From assembly GCA_019114265.1 (NCBI GenBank), contig DXFV01000011.1, positions 1 through 52,056 of the forward strand: DNA of 52,056 bases. Reading direction: 5' to 3'. The notes under the pieces were generated by a model. The model was not told where the DNA came from. It searched no databases and saw only the letters and a program-made list of their open reading frames with translations. Position 1 is the stretch's first letter. Every line of letters begins with the position of its first letter. The translations under genes were made by a program, and so were the position numbers. The DNA is from Anaerofilum faecale (GTDB lineage: Bacteria > Bacillota > Clostridia > Oscillospirales > Ruminococcaceae). Positions 18,683 through 30,534 of the stretch are shown one piece after another.

Positions 18683-20493
18683 ACGGGCGCCTCCTCCAAT
18701 TCGTTCTGGATCGCGCAGATGCGCCGGTAGAGCCCCGGCTCGGCGGCCAGCTGGGCATGGGTGCCGCGCTGGACGATGCGGCCGTCCTCCAGCACCAGAA
18801 TGAGGTCGGCGGCGCGGAGGGTGGACACGCGGTGGCTGATGAGGAAGGTGGTCCCGGTGTTCCGCCGGGCCAGCGCCGCGCGGATGGAGGCGTCGGTCTC
18901 GGCGTCCACCGCGCTGAGCGAGTCGTCGAAGATGCACACCGGCGTGTTCTGCACCAGCATCCGGGCGATGGCCACCCGCTGCTTCTGCCCGCCGGAGAGG
19001 GTCACGCCCCGCTCGCCCACCACCGTGTCGTAGCCGTGTTCAAAGCCGCAGATCACGTCGTGGATGCAGGCAGTGCGGGCGGCGGAGAAGCGCTCATCCT
19101 CGGCCACGTCCGGGCGTGCCAGCGAGATATTTTCCCCGATCGTGCGGCTGAACAAAAACGGCTCCTGCAGCACGATGCCCACGCTGCGGCGCAGATGGTC
19201 GGCGCGGATGTCGCGGATGTCGGTGCCGTCCAGCAAAATCTGCCCGCCGGTGGGAAGGTAGAGCCGCTGCAGCAGCTGCACCAGCGTGGATTTGCCCGCG
19301 CCGGTGCTGCCCAGAATGCCCACCGTCTGCCCCGGCTGCGCGGTGAAGCTGATGTCCCGCAGGACGGGGCGGCCGTCGTCGTAGCAGAAGTCCACGTGGC
19401 GGAACTCCACCTTCCCCTCCACCGGCGGCGTGAGCGCGCGCCCCGGCTCGGTCTCGGCGGGGGCGTTCAGGATCTCGCACAGGCGACCCAGCGATACGTC
19501 GGCCTTCACCAGGTCGGCCAGCACGCGCCCCAGCTGGCGCATCGGGAAGGTGAGCATGCCGGCATAGCTGGTGAACAGCAGCACGGTGCCCACCGTGACC
19601 GTCCCCTGCGCCGCCAGCAGCACGCCCGCCAGCAGCACCAGCGCGATCTGCAGATAGCCGATGGTGTCCGACACGCCCCAATAGGCGGCCATCAGGTCGT
19701 TCAGGCGCAGGGCGATGGCGCGGTATTCCCGGTTGAGGCGGGTGTAGTTGTCCAGCTGCTGCTTCTGGCGCGCAAAGGCGCGCACCACCCGCATGCCGGT
19801 GAGGTTCTCCTGCAGCGCGGTGGTGAGGCGGCCTTCCGCCTCGTCGGCCAAGGTGAACCGGCTTTGGACGCCGCGGGAATAAAAGAACGAAAACACGATC
19901 AAAAACGGCAAAAGGCAGACGGCCACCCCGGTGAGCAGCGCGCTGCGCGGCAGCATGATGGAGATGGCGGTGACCGCCATCACCACCGTGCGCACGATCT
20001 GCACCAGCTGCATCTGGATAAAGCGGCGCAGCGTTTCGACGTCCGAGGTGCACCGCTGCACCAGGTCGCCGGTCTGGCTGGCCTTGTGCCACGCATAGGG
20101 CGCGGCGGTGAGGCTGCGGTAGAGGGCGTTGCGCAGGCGGCGGGAGACGCCCTCGCCCATCCTGGCGGCAAACACGCCGCGCTGCCAGGTGAACAGGCCG
20201 TTCACCGCGCTGCACAAAAAGATGGCGATGGCGCAGATCCACAGGTTGTGCAGCAGCCAGGTGCGGCCGCCGGCGTCCTCCACCAGGCACAGCAGCGGGG
20301 CGGGCAGCTGCATGGGCTGGCTGCCCAGCACGCTGTCCACCGTGAAACTGACCACCAGCGGCGTGAAATAGGCCATTGCGGCCGACAGAGCCGTGAACAC
20401 CAGCGCCAGCAGGACGCTGTGCCGGCAGCCCCGCGCGATCTGCCACAGCTGTTTCCAGCGGGCGGCGCGGGCGGAAACGGGAGATGGGTGCAT
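18679..20493 (-). CDS. ABC exporter half-transporter, degenerate-site subunit
   Basis: 604 residues, partner of the next gene. Six membrane segments in the first 320 residues, then Walker A GSTGAGKST, intact signature LSGGQKQRVAIARML and Walker B VCIFDD, where Asp replaces the catalytic Glu. H-loop is LISHRVSTLR. With the partner's LSTGQ signature, one of the two ATP sites should be catalytically weak. Start at MHPSPVSARA follows AAAAGGAGG. It lies 132 bp after secA; I see no clear U-tailed terminator between them. Confidence 0.93.
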   Translation of the reverse strand: MHPSPVSARAARWKQLWQIARGCRHSVLLALVFTALSAAMAYFTPLVVSFTVDSVLGSQPMQLPAPLLCLVEDAGGRTWLLHNLWICAIAIFLCSAVNGLFTWQRGVFAARMGEGVSRRLRNALYRSLTAAPYAWHKASQTGDLVQRCTSDVETLRRFIQMQLVQIVRTVVMAVTAISIMLPRSALLTGVAVCLLPFLIVFSFFYSRGVQSRFTLADEAEGRLTTALQENLTGMRVVRAFARQKQQLDNYTRLNREYRAIALRLNDLMAAYWGVSDTIGYLQIALVLLAGVLLAAQGTVTVGTVLLFTSYAGMLTFPMRQLGRVLADLVKADVSLGRLCEILNAPAETEPGRALTPPVEGKVEFRHVDFCYDDGRPVLRDISFTAQPGQTVGILGSTGAGKSTLVQLLQRLYLPTGGQILLDGTDIRDIRADHLRRSVGIVLQEPFLFSRTIGENISLARPDVAEDERFSAARTACIHDVICGFEHGYDTVVGERGVTLSGGQKQRVAIARMLVQNTPVCIFDDSLSAVDAETDASIRAALARRNTGTTFLISHRVSTLRAADLILVLEDGRIVQRGTHAQLAAEPGLYRRICAIQNELEEAPV

Positions 20494-20625
20494 GGGTTCC
20501 TCCTTTTGGTCGTCCGCCCGGGCGGGCGGGATGATGCCCCGCACAAACGGCGGCGGGGCGGATGTAGAAAGTGCCCTCCGCCCCGGCGGGCAGAGAGCGC
20601 CTTGCTCATGCGTGGTATGGCAGCA

Positions 20626-23484
<2,859 letters not shown>

Positions 23485-23545
23485 TACGATCACAACCTTT
23501 TCTTTTCGCGCACCCACGCCGGCAAAAGCAGGGCACTTGGTTATA

Positions 23546-23575
23546 ATAATACTACTTTGAAAAGCAGCCTGTCAA
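23546..23575 (-). promoter_or_regulatory. secA promoter
   Basis: Minus strand: consensus TTGACA (23570-23575), 18-bp spacer, TATTAT (23546-23551), about 60 bp upstream of the secA start. Confidence 0.75.
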
Positions 23576-23645
23576 GGAACCGGGCCGACCTTCCGGGGAA
23601 AAGGCGCAGATTTGTAACACTTTTGTGAAGCATCCCGCCATTTGC

Positions 23646-23674
23646 TTGACAAAACCGCTTTTTGTGTATAGTAT
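23646..23674 (+). promoter_or_regulatory. Hemolysin-III gene promoter
   Basis: TTGACA (23646-23651), 17-bp spacer, TAGTAT (23669-23674); the overlapping TATAGT is an alternative -10. It lies back to back with the secA promoter. Confidence 0.65.
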
Positions 23675-23744
23675 GATATTGTAATCTGGTTTTCACAACT
23701 ATGTCACATAATGACAAAGAATATAGTTTTTGGAGGGATGTTGT

Positions 23745-24398
23745 ATGAGTCGCTTTTTTGCAAGCCGTGCGCGGGACCCGATGTCCAGCTGGACCCATTT
23801 CTGGGGGGCGCTGGCCAGCGTGCTGGCCACCGTGCTGATGCTGACAATCGGCATCGCCAAGGATACCCCCGCCGTGCTGGTGGCGGGCGCGGTGGTATTC
23901 GGGCTGTCGCTGACGGCGCTGTATTCGGCCTCCAGCCTGTACCACTTTGTGGTGGCGGCTCCGTCCATCCTGCTGCGCCTGCGCAAGCTGGACCACTCGA
24001 TGATCTACGTGCTGATCGCCGGCAGCTACACGCCGGTGTGCCTGGCCTTCATGGAGCAGGGGCACGCGCTGAAATTCCTGGCGGTGATCTGGGGTCTGGC
24101 GCTGGCCGGCATCCTCATCAAGCTGCTGTGGATGAAGGCGCCGCGCGCGCTGTACACCGGGCTGTATCTGGCGATGGGATGGGCGATCGTCTTTGACCTG
24201 GACGCGCTGGCCGGCATCCCCGGCGGCTGCCTGGCGCTGATCGCGGCGGGCGGCGTGCTGTACAGCGTGGGAGCGGTGCTGTATATCCTGAAAAAGCCGA
24301 ACTTCTCGCCCGATTTCGGGTTCCACGAATTGTTCCACCTGTTCATCCTGGCCGGTTCCGCCTGCCATGTGGCGGCAGTCATCGGCTATGTGCTGTGA
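23745..24398 (+). CDS. Hemolysin III / PAQR-family membrane protein
   Basis: 217 residues, seven predicted membrane helices. Family signatures: Ser-His near the first helix exit (YSASSLYHFV), LDHSMIYVLIAGSYTP, and the C-terminal HELFHLFILAGSACH, which supply the conserved metal-binding His/Asp set. Relatives are YqfA/TrhA, involved in membrane fluidity or energetics; the hemolysin name is historical. Start at MSRFFASRARDP follows GGAGGG. Monocistronic, ending in the hairpin at 24415. Confidence 0.93.
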   Translation: MSRFFASRARDPMSSWTHFWGALASVLATVLMLTIGIAKDTPAVLVAGAVVFGLSLTALYSASSLYHFVVAAPSILLRLRKLDHSMIYVLIAGSYTPVCLAFMEQGHALKFLAVIWGLALAGILIKLLWMKAPRALYTGLYLAMGWAIVFDLDALAGIPGGCLALIAAGGVLYSVGAVLYILKKPNFSPDFGFHELFHLFILAGSACHVAAVIGYVL

Positions 24399-24795
24399 TG
24401 CCCTGCCGCGCAAAGCGCCCCCGTATCCGCACCGGATACGGGGGCGCTTCAGACTGTCCAGCAAGCGATTCCCTTTGTGCGGCGGGGCAGCTTCGACCTC
24501 ATCCGCCCCGTACCGTTGGCTTCCCCCTGGGGGGAAGCTGCCGCGCAGCGGCTGATGAGGGGAAGTCTTGCGGCATCCGGCGCACGATGGGAAAGCGCCG
24601 TTTCCGCTTTTGCCCCTGCTGCCAGGCTTTGTGCGGCGGGAGAGATTCGACCTCATCCGCCCCCTATCGGGGGCACCTTCCCCTGCCAGGGGAAGGCTTT
24701 GGGCTGCTGCGCAAACCATCCCGTTTTCGACAAGCCGAAGCGCCCCCGTATCCGCACCGGATACGGGGGCGCTTTTTGCTGTACGGGATGTGCCG
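24399..24795. other. Intergenic region filled by a composite repeat
   Basis: 397 bp between the convergent hemolysin-III and trxB genes. It consists almost wholly of the second repeat composite (24415-24772). No coding sequence is convincing. Confidence 0.7.
24415..24772 (+). repeat. Two-unit repeat composite bracketed by identical hairpins (locus 2)
   Basis: Left and right hairpins (24415-24447 and 24740-24772) are identical: a perfect 15-bp stem beginning GCGCCCCCGTATCCG around a CAC loop. They are 292 bp apart. Between them are unit 1 (24494-24560, CGACCTCATCCG ... CTGATGAGG) and unit 2 (24648-24697, CGACCTCATCCG ... CTTCCCCTGCCAGGGGAAGG). Each unit is preceded by TTTGTGCGGCGGG. CCGTTTTCGACAAGCC leads into the right hairpin. 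Only the right hairpin has a T5 tail on the plus strand, making it the effective terminator. Confidence 0.85.
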
Positions 24796-25704
24796 TCACC
24801 GGCTGCGCAGGTACTCGGCAGCGCCCAGCGCCGCCACGGCGCCGTCGGCAGCAGCCGTCACCAGCTGGCGCACCGTCTTGGTGCGTCCGTCGCCCGCCGC
24901 AAACAGGCCGGGGCGGGAGGTGCGGCAGTCCTCGCCTGCCTTGAGATAACCCTGTGCGTCGGTCTCGGCCAGATGGGCGAACGGCTGGTTCTGCGGGATC
25001 TGCCCCACCGCCACAAACAGGCCGTCCACCTCCAGCCGGCGCACCTCGCCGGTCTTGCGGTTTTCCACCACGGCGGCTTGCAGCTTGTCCTCGCCTTCCA
25101 GCGCGGTGACCACGCTGTCCAGCACGAACTCGACGTTGGCATGGGTGCGCAGGCGCTCCACCTGGGCGTGCTCGCCGCGGAACTGGTCCCGGCGGTGCAC
25201 CAGATAGACGGTGCTGCAGATGCCGGCCAGCACCTCGGCGTCCTCCAGCGCGGTGTTGCCGCCGCCCACCACCGCCACCGGGCGGCCCTTGAAGAACATG
25301 CCGTCGCAGGTGGCGCAGTAGGAGACGCCGCGGCCGGTGAAGCGCTGCTCCTCGGCCAGGCCCAGCGGGCGGTTCTGCGCGCCGGTGGCCAGGATCAGGG
25401 CGGGCGCGGTGTGGGTGCCGGCGTCGGTGCGCACGGTGTAGAGGCCGCCTTCCTCCTCCACGCTCTCCACCGTCTCAAAGGCGAACTGCGCGCCCAGATC
25501 CTCGGCCTGCTGGTACATGCCCTGTGCCAGCTCGGCGCCGGAGGTGTGGGGGATGCCGGGGTAGTTGTCCACCTCGGGGGAGACGGTGATCTGGCCGCCG
25601 TACATGGCGCGCTCGATCACCAGCGTGGAAAGGCCCGCGCGGGTGGCGTAGATGGCGGCGGACAGACCGGCTGTGCCGGCGCCCACGATGATCAGATCCA
25701 GCAT
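24796..25704 (-). CDS. trxB: Thioredoxin reductase
   Basis: FAD-dependent, NAD(P)H-using disulfide reductase for thioredoxin, 302 residues. FAD-binding GAGTAGLSAAIYATRAG, NAD(P)H fold VVGGGNTALEDAEVL, redox pair CATC in SYCATCDGMFF, and second FAD motif GLFAAGDGRTKTVRQ. The HRRDQFR sequence matches the low-molecular-weight reductase's cofactor loop. It lies 22 bp after trxA in one operon; the electron donor could be NADPH or, for clostridial variants, ferredoxin-linked. Confidence 0.95.
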   Translation of the reverse strand: MLDLIIVGAGTAGLSAAIYATRAGLSTLVIERAMYGGQITVSPEVDNYPGIPHTSGAELAQGMYQQAEDLGAQFAFETVESVEEEGGLYTVRTDAGTHTAPALILATGAQNRPLGLAEEQRFTGRGVSYCATCDGMFFKGRPVAVVGGGNTALEDAEVLAGICSTVYLVHRRDQFRGEHAQVERLRTHANVEFVLDSVVTALEGEDKLQAAVVENRKTGEVRRLEVDGLFVAVGQIPQNQPFAHLAETDAQGYLKAGEDCRTSRPGLFAAGDGRTKTVRQLVTAAADGAVAALGAAEYLRSR

Positions 25705-25726
25705 GGGAAAGCCTCTCCTTTCGGAT

Positions 25727-26032
25727 TTACAGCATGGCCAGGATGGCGGCCTTCGGCTTCACGCCCACGGAGGTGTTGGCGACCTGGCCGTTCTTGAATA
25801 CCATCAGGGTGGGGATGCTCATCACGTTGAAGCGGGCGGCCAGCTGGGGCTCGTCGTCCACGTTGATCTTGCCCACCTTGAAGCCGTTGGCCTCGCCGGC
25901 GATCTGGTCCACGATGGGGCTGAGCATCTTGCAGGGGCCGCACCAGCTGGCCCAGAAATCCACCAGCACGGGGACGTCGCTGTGCAGCACTTCCTGCTCG
26001 AAGTTGGCGGCGGTAATGGTGATAACAGACAT
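25727..26032 (-). CDS. trxA: Thioredoxin
   Basis: 101 residues, single thioredoxin fold with the active site ASWCGPCKM and cis-proline in SIPTLMVFKNG. Start ATG chosen 9 bp after AAGGAG; an in-frame GTG two codons upstream sits too close to the ribosome site. It is first in the trxA-trxB pair, so the reductase and its substrate are co-expressed. Confidence 0.97.
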   Translation of the reverse strand: MSVITITAANFEQEVLHSDVPVLVDFWASWCGPCKMLSPIVDQIAGEANGFKVGKINVDDEPQLAARFNVMSIPTLMVFKNGQVANTSVGVKPKAAILAML

Positions 26033-26150
26033 GTTCACTCTCTCCTTTTTCTATCGTTGTTCGGCCGCTTTGTGCGGCGGGATGTTGTTCCGATGGCTGT
26101 ATTGTACCCCATCCGGGGCGGGATAGTCGGTTGTTTTTGCAACAAACCAC

Positions 26151-26180
26151 AAAAAACCCGCCGCACAGAGCCGCGGCGGG
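26151..26180 (-). terminator. Terminator after the MATE gene
   Basis: Stem CCCGCCGC/GCGGCGGG (26157-26164, 26173-26180) with an 8-nt loop followed on the minus strand by six T. It isolates the MATE operon from trxA. Confidence 0.8.
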
Positions 26181-26189
26181 AGGAAGGGG

Positions 26190-27560
26190 TCAGGCTTCGG
26201 CGGAGGCGGGTTCTTCCAGTTTGGCCAGGACCTCGCGGTTCACCCGGCGCAGGAACACCACGCACAGCGCGGCGGACATGACCTCTGCGATCGGGAAGGA
26301 CCACCACACCAGTTCCAGCCGTCCGGTGAGGGACAGCAGCCAGGCGACCGGCACCAGCACCACCAGCTGACGGCCCACCGACACCAGCAGGCTGAGCACA
26401 CCGTGGCCCAGCGCCTGGAACACCGAGCTGCACACGATGGAGAAGCCCGCCAGCAGAAAGCTGAGGCTGATGATGCGCAGCGCCACCCGGCCGATGCGCA
26501 GCATATCCTCCGAGGGATTGAAAAAGCCCAGCAGCAGATCCGGCGCCAGCTGGAAGATCGCCAGGCCCACCAGCATGATGGCCACCGCGTAGATGGTGGC
26601 GTACTTGATGGTCTGGGTGACGCGGCTGCGGCGTTGTGCGCCGTAGTTGTAGCTGATGATGGGGACCATGCCGTTGTTCAGGCCAAAGACCGGCATGAAC
26701 ACGAAGCTCTGCAGCTTGAAGTAGACGCCGAACACCGCGGTGGCGGTGGAGCTGAACACCATCAGGATGTTGTTCATGGCGAGGGTCATCACGCTGCCGA
26801 TGCTGGACATCAGGATGCTGGGCACGCCCACCGCGTAGATGCGCCCGATGGTGGCCGCATGCGGGCGGAACTCGCGCAGGCGCAGGCGGATCTCGTGGTT
26901 TTTGGCCAGATTGAAATAGAGCGACAGGAACATCGCAGCGATCTGGCCGATGACGGTGGCCACCGCCGCGCCCATCACCTCCAGACGGGGGAACGGCCCG
27001 ATGCCGAAGATAAATAGCGGGTCGAGGACGATGTTGATGATCGCGCCCACGCCCTGGGTGAACATGGTGTACAGGGTCTTGCCGGTGGAGATCAGCAGCC
27101 GGTCCAGCATCACCTGGAAGAACATGCCGAAGCCGCACACACAGATCACCCACATGTAATCCCGGCCGTACTGCACGATCTGGGCGTCGGAGGTCTGGCT
27201 GGCGAAGAACACGTGGGAGCAGGCGAGGCCGAACACCAGGAACACCGCCGCGCTGAGCAGCGCCAGGAACAGGCCGTTCTCGGCCGCGTCGTTGGCGGCC
27301 TTTTGGTTCTTTTCGCCCAGGCTCTTGCTGAGCAGCGCGTTCACGCCCACGCCGGTGCCCACCGCAATGGCGATCATCAGGTTCTGGATCGGGAACGCCA
27401 GGCTCACCGCCGTGAGGGCGTTTTCGTTGATGCGGGAGACGAACACGCTGTCCACCACGTTGTACAGCGCCTGCACCAGCATCGAGATCATCATCGGCAC
27501 CGACATGCTGATGAGCAGGCGGCCCACCGGCATCACGCCCATTTTGTTTTCCTGTGTCAT
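26190..27560 (-). CDS. MATE-family efflux transporter
   Basis: Twelve-helix cation-coupled exporter of the multidrug and toxin family (DinF/NorM fold), 456 residues. Typical first-repeat start LLISMSVPMMISMLVQALYN followed by VVDSVFVSRI, and the second repeat begins near GVPSILMSSIGSVMTLAMNN; GLNNGMVPIISYNYGA is the conserved second-half motif. The ATG shares one base with the stop of the upstream kinase-like gene. Substrate not predictable. Confidence 0.94.
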   Translation of the reverse strand: MTQENKMGVMPVGRLLISMSVPMMISMLVQALYNVVDSVFVSRINENALTAVSLAFPIQNLMIAIAVGTGVGVNALLSKSLGEKNQKAANDAAENGLFLALLSAAVFLVFGLACSHVFFASQTSDAQIVQYGRDYMWVICVCGFGMFFQVMLDRLLISTGKTLYTMFTQGVGAIINIVLDPLFIFGIGPFPRLEVMGAAVATVIGQIAAMFLSLYFNLAKNHEIRLRLREFRPHAATIGRIYAVGVPSILMSSIGSVMTLAMNNILMVFSSTATAVFGVYFKLQSFVFMPVFGLNNGMVPIISYNYGAQRRSRVTQTIKYATIYAVAIMLVGLAIFQLAPDLLLGFFNPSEDMLRIGRVALRIISLSFLLAGFSIVCSSVFQALGHGVLSLLVSVGRQLVVLVPVAWLLSLTGRLELVWWSFPIAEVMSAALCVVFLRRVNREVLAKLEEPASAEA

Positions 27561-28168
27561 CAGCCACCCACCTTCTGATTCTGGGCAAAAGCGCGGGCGG
27601 CCTGTGTCAGGATCTGCACACAGACATCCTGCCCCAGCGCGGCGTCCAGCGTGATGTGATAGTGCCCCGCCGAACCCCAGCGGCGCTGGGTGTAGTAGTT
27701 GTAGTAGGAGGCGCGCTTTTTGTCCTCTTTGGCAATCCGGGCGTCCAGCTCCTGCTCGCGCAGCTCGGGATACTGGCTGTGCAGGCGGGCGCGGCGGTAG
27801 TCCATCCCCGCATGGATGAACACCTGCAAACAGTCGGTGCGCTCGCGCAGCACATAGTCGGCGCAGCGGCCCACGATCACACAGGGGCCCTGGTCGGCCA
27901 GGTCGCGGATGACCTTCGACTGGGCCAGGTACACCTGGTCGGTCAGCGGCAGCTCCTGGCTCATCGAGTACAGGCTGTACAAAAGGCTGCCGGTGCGCTT
28001 GTTCTCGCTCTGGCGCACCGCCTCTTCGGACAGGCCGCTCTCCTTGGCGGCCAATGTGATCAGCTCTTTGTCGTAATACGGCAGCCCCAGCGTATCGGCC
28101 AGCTGTCTGGCGATGCGGTGGCCGCCGGTGCAGAACTCACGGCTGATGGTGATGATGCATGGCAGCAT
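27560..28168 (-). CDS. Cytidylate-kinase-like protein
   Basis: 202 residues, P-loop kinase fold of the cytidylate-kinase-like group (AAA_26-type). The N-terminus IITISREFCTGGHRIARQLA replaces a classic GxxGxGKS with the ISRxxGTGG-like form of this group. Later PYYDKELITLAAKESGLSEE and CVIVGRCADYVLRE are characteristic. True cytidylate kinase activity is not assured; many relatives are uncharacterised. Start follows AAAGGAGAGG. It heads the operon with the MATE gene, from the promoter at 28215-28243. Confidence 0.85.
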   Translation of the reverse strand: MLPCIITISREFCTGGHRIARQLADTLGLPYYDKELITLAAKESGLSEEAVRQSENKRTGSLLYSLYSMSQELPLTDQVYLAQSKVIRDLADQGPCVIVGRCADYVLRERTDCLQVFIHAGMDYRRARLHSQYPELREQELDARIAKEDKKRASYYNYYTQRRWGSAGHYHITLDAALGQDVCVQILTQAARAFAQNQKVGG

Positions 28169-28214
28169 GATTTCCTCTCCTTTCCGGCCTGCGGCAACGG
28201 CGGGCCTTTTATCT

Positions 28215-28243
28215 ATTATAAAGGGAAATTCCATCGCACGCAA
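28215..28243 (-). promoter_or_regulatory. Promoter of the kinase-like/MATE operon
   Basis: Minus strand TTGCGT (28238-28243), 17-bp spacer, TATAAT (28215-28220), about 47 bp upstream of the start. Confidence 0.75.
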
Positions 28244-28274
28244 GATGTTCGGATGCGAACCTTTTTGGCCGGCG

Positions 28275-29762
28275 TCACCTTGCCCAGCCCAGGCTGCGCT
28301 CCACCGCGCGGGACCATCCCTCGGCCAGCCGCGCGCGGACGGCGGGGTCCATCTTTGGCTGGAACACCTGGTCGCACCGCCAGCCGCTGCGGATCTGCTC
28401 GCGGCTGTCCCACACGCCGGTGGCAAGGCCGGCCAGGTAGGCCGCGCCCAGCGCGGTGGTCTCCCGGATGACCGGGCGGCGCAGGGGGCGCCCCAGCATA
28501 TCCGCCTGGAACTGCATCAAAAATCCATCCCGGCTGGCGCCGCCGTCCACCCGCAGCTCGGCCAGGGGGATACCGGTGTCCCTCTCCATCGCCTGCACCA
28601 GCTCCATGCTCTGGTAGGCGATCGACTCCTGCGCCGCGCGGATGATATGCTCGCGCTTTGTGCCGCGGGTGATGCCCACGATGGCGCCGCGGGCGTACAT
28701 GTCCCAGTGCGGCGCGCCCAGGCCGGTGAAGGCGGGCACCAGATACACCCCGCCGGTGTCCGGCACCTTTTGGGCGTAGTACTCGGCGTCCTTGCTCTCG
28801 CTGAAAAACCGCATCTCGTCGCGCAGCCACTGGATCACCGCGCCGCCCACAAAGACGCTGCCCTCCAGCGCGTACTCCACCTTCCCGTTCAGGCCCACCG
28901 CGATGGTGGACAGCAGGCCGTTGCGGCTCTCGCACAGCTCGCGGCCGGTGTTCATCAGCAGAAAGCAGCCGGTGCCGTATGTGTTCTTCGCCTCTCCCCT
29001 GGCAAAGCAGGTCTGGCCGAACAGCGCCGCCTGCTGGTCGCCGGCGATGCCCGCGATGGGCACCTCCACGCCCTGGATGCTGGTGGTGCCGTAGATGCAG
29101 CTGGAGTCCATCACGGTGGGCATCATGCAGCGCGGGATGTTCAGCGCCGCCAGCAGCTCGTCGTCCCAGTCGAGCGTGCGGATGTTGTACAGCATCGTGC
29201 GGCTGGCGTTGGTGACGTCGGTGACGTGCGCCTTGCCGCCCGTCAGCTGCCAGACCAGCCAGCTGTCCACCGTGCCGAACAGGATCTCGCCCCGCTCGGC
29301 CCGCTGCTGCAGGCCCTCCACATGGTCGAGGATCCAGCGGATCTTGGTGGCGGAAAAATAGGCGTCCGGCACAAGGCCGGTGGCCCTGCGGATGGTCTCG
29401 CCCAGGCCGCGCGCCTTCAGCTGCTCCACGATGGGAGCAGTGCGGCGGCACTGCCAGACGATGGCGTTGTACACCGGGCGGCCGGTGGCCCTGTCCCACA
29501 GAATGGTCGTCTCGCGCTGGTTGGTGATGCCGATGCCGGCCAGCCGGCCGAGCGGGATGCCGCTCTTGATCAGCACCTCCATCATCACCGCATACTGGGT
29601 GGAATAGATCTCCAGCGGGTCGTGCTCCACCCATCCCTCGCGGGGATAGTGCTGGGCGAACTCCTGCTGGGCTACCTCGAGGATATTCTGCTGGTCGTCG
29701 AACAGAATCGCCCGGCTGCTGGTCGTGCCCTGGTCCAGCGCCAGAAGATACCGTGTGCTCAT
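28275..29762 (-). CDS. glpK: Glycerol kinase
   Basis: FGGY-family kinase converting glycerol to glycerol-3-phosphate, 495 residues. N-terminal ATP-binding LDQGTTSSRAILFD, glycerol-contacting WVEHDPLEIYSTQ, AGDQQAALFGQTCF, KNTYGTGCFLLMNTG, and C-terminal VDGGASRDGFLMQFQADMLG. Start follows AAGGAGG. The loop before AGDQQAA reads IYGTTSIQGVEVP and has no His, whereas enterococcal GlpK is phosphorylated there by the PTS. Control by HPr is therefore unlikely, though I judge this from memory. No glpF or glpD is adjacent. A hairpin at 29828-29846 separates it from the PHP gene, but its T-tail is on the plus strand. Confidence 0.97.
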   Translation of the reverse strand: MSTRYLLALDQGTTSSRAILFDDQQNILEVAQQEFAQHYPREGWVEHDPLEIYSTQYAVMMEVLIKSGIPLGRLAGIGITNQRETTILWDRATGRPVYNAIVWQCRRTAPIVEQLKARGLGETIRRATGLVPDAYFSATKIRWILDHVEGLQQRAERGEILFGTVDSWLVWQLTGGKAHVTDVTNASRTMLYNIRTLDWDDELLAALNIPRCMMPTVMDSSCIYGTTSIQGVEVPIAGIAGDQQAALFGQTCFARGEAKNTYGTGCFLLMNTGRELCESRNGLLSTIAVGLNGKVEYALEGSVFVGGAVIQWLRDEMRFFSESKDAEYYAQKVPDTGGVYLVPAFTGLGAPHWDMYARGAIVGITRGTKREHIIRAAQESIAYQSMELVQAMERDTGIPLAELRVDGGASRDGFLMQFQADMLGRPLRRPVIRETTALGAAYLAGLATGVWDSREQIRSGWRCDQVFQPKMDPAVRARLAEGWSRAVERSLGWAR

Positions 29763-29850
29763 GCAATCGAGCCTCCTTCTTCCCGCCGGCAGGGGCGGGG
29801 TGTTGATGGTGCAAGCGTAGTCATTTGCCGGTTTGGCCGAACCGGCGTTT

Positions 29851-30534
29851 TCACAGCAGGCGCTCCAGCGCGCAGGCGGGCAGCGGGGGGTATTCCTCCC
29901 GCATCGTCTCCAGTGCGTGGGCGTCGGAGGAGCTGATGAGGGGCAGGCCGCCCGGCAGCCGCCCGCTTTGGAGCAGGACGGGCGCGCGGGAGAGGTCGGC
30001 CAGTTCGGCCAGCTCGAAGCCCAGGCTGTCGTCCCACAGGCCGAACACGCTGAGCAGCGAATAGCTGTCCTTGTCCACATGCGCCGGCACCGGGATGCCG
30101 CCGTGGCTGCGGCAGAGGGCGGCGGTCTGATAAATGTCCAGCTCCAGCGCCCCGGTGAGCAGCCGCTCCTCCCGGCGCAGGATGTTGTCGTCCTCGTCCA
30201 TCACCCACTGTTCGCCCCAGACGGCAGGGTCGTAGGGGTAGGGCGGGAGATGCCGGCGGAACACCTCGCCCAGCTCCAGCGCCGCCTCCACGCTGGGCAG
30301 ATAGCACAGCAGGTGGATCTCCTCGGCGGTGCAGGCCTCGATGGCGGGCAGCAGCCGCAGGCCGTAGGCCGTGCAGGCCGCCTGCGCGGCGGGCAGATTG
30401 GCCGCGCTGTTGTGGTCGGCCACCGCGATCAGCTCCGCGCCGGACAGCTTTGCCATCCCCGCCACCGTGGCGGGGGTCATGGCGCGGTCGGCACAGGGGG
30501 ACAGACAGGTGTGGATATGCAGGTCGTACTTCAT
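29851..30534 (-). CDS. PHP-domain phosphoesterase
   Basis: 227 residues, metal-dependent PHP fold. Metal ligands: YDLHIHTCLSPC (HxH), VADHNSAANLPAA, Glu in PAIEACTAEEIHLL, His in VPAHVDKDSYS, and SSSDAHALE near the end. That covers the expected set, so it should be catalytic, acting on a phosphate ester, perhaps a nucleotide. The start overlaps the preceding gene by 4 bp (ATGA). Last gene of the leftward hydrogenase-sensing operon. Confidence 0.9.
   Translation of the reverse strand: MKYDLHIHTCLSPCADRAMTPATVAGMAKLSGAELIAVADHNSAANLPAAQAACTAYGLRLLPAIEACTAEEIHLLCYLPSVEAALELGEVFRRHLPPYPYDPAVWGEQWVMDEDDNILRREERLLTGALELDIYQTAALCRSHGGIPVPAHVDKDSYSLLSVFGLWDDSLGFELAELADLSRAPVLLQSGRLPGGLPLISSSDAHALETMREEYPPLPACALERLL

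Noticed and set aside
20494..20625. GC-rich palindromes between secA and the ABC genes as a terminator.
   Set aside because: Several overlapping CG-rich inverted repeats but no U-tract on the minus strand; left unassigned.
29828..29846. Hairpin between the PHP gene and glpK as a terminator of the leftward operon.
   Set aside because: The stem is good, but the T-run is on the plus strand, so it does not terminate minus-strand transcription on this evidence.
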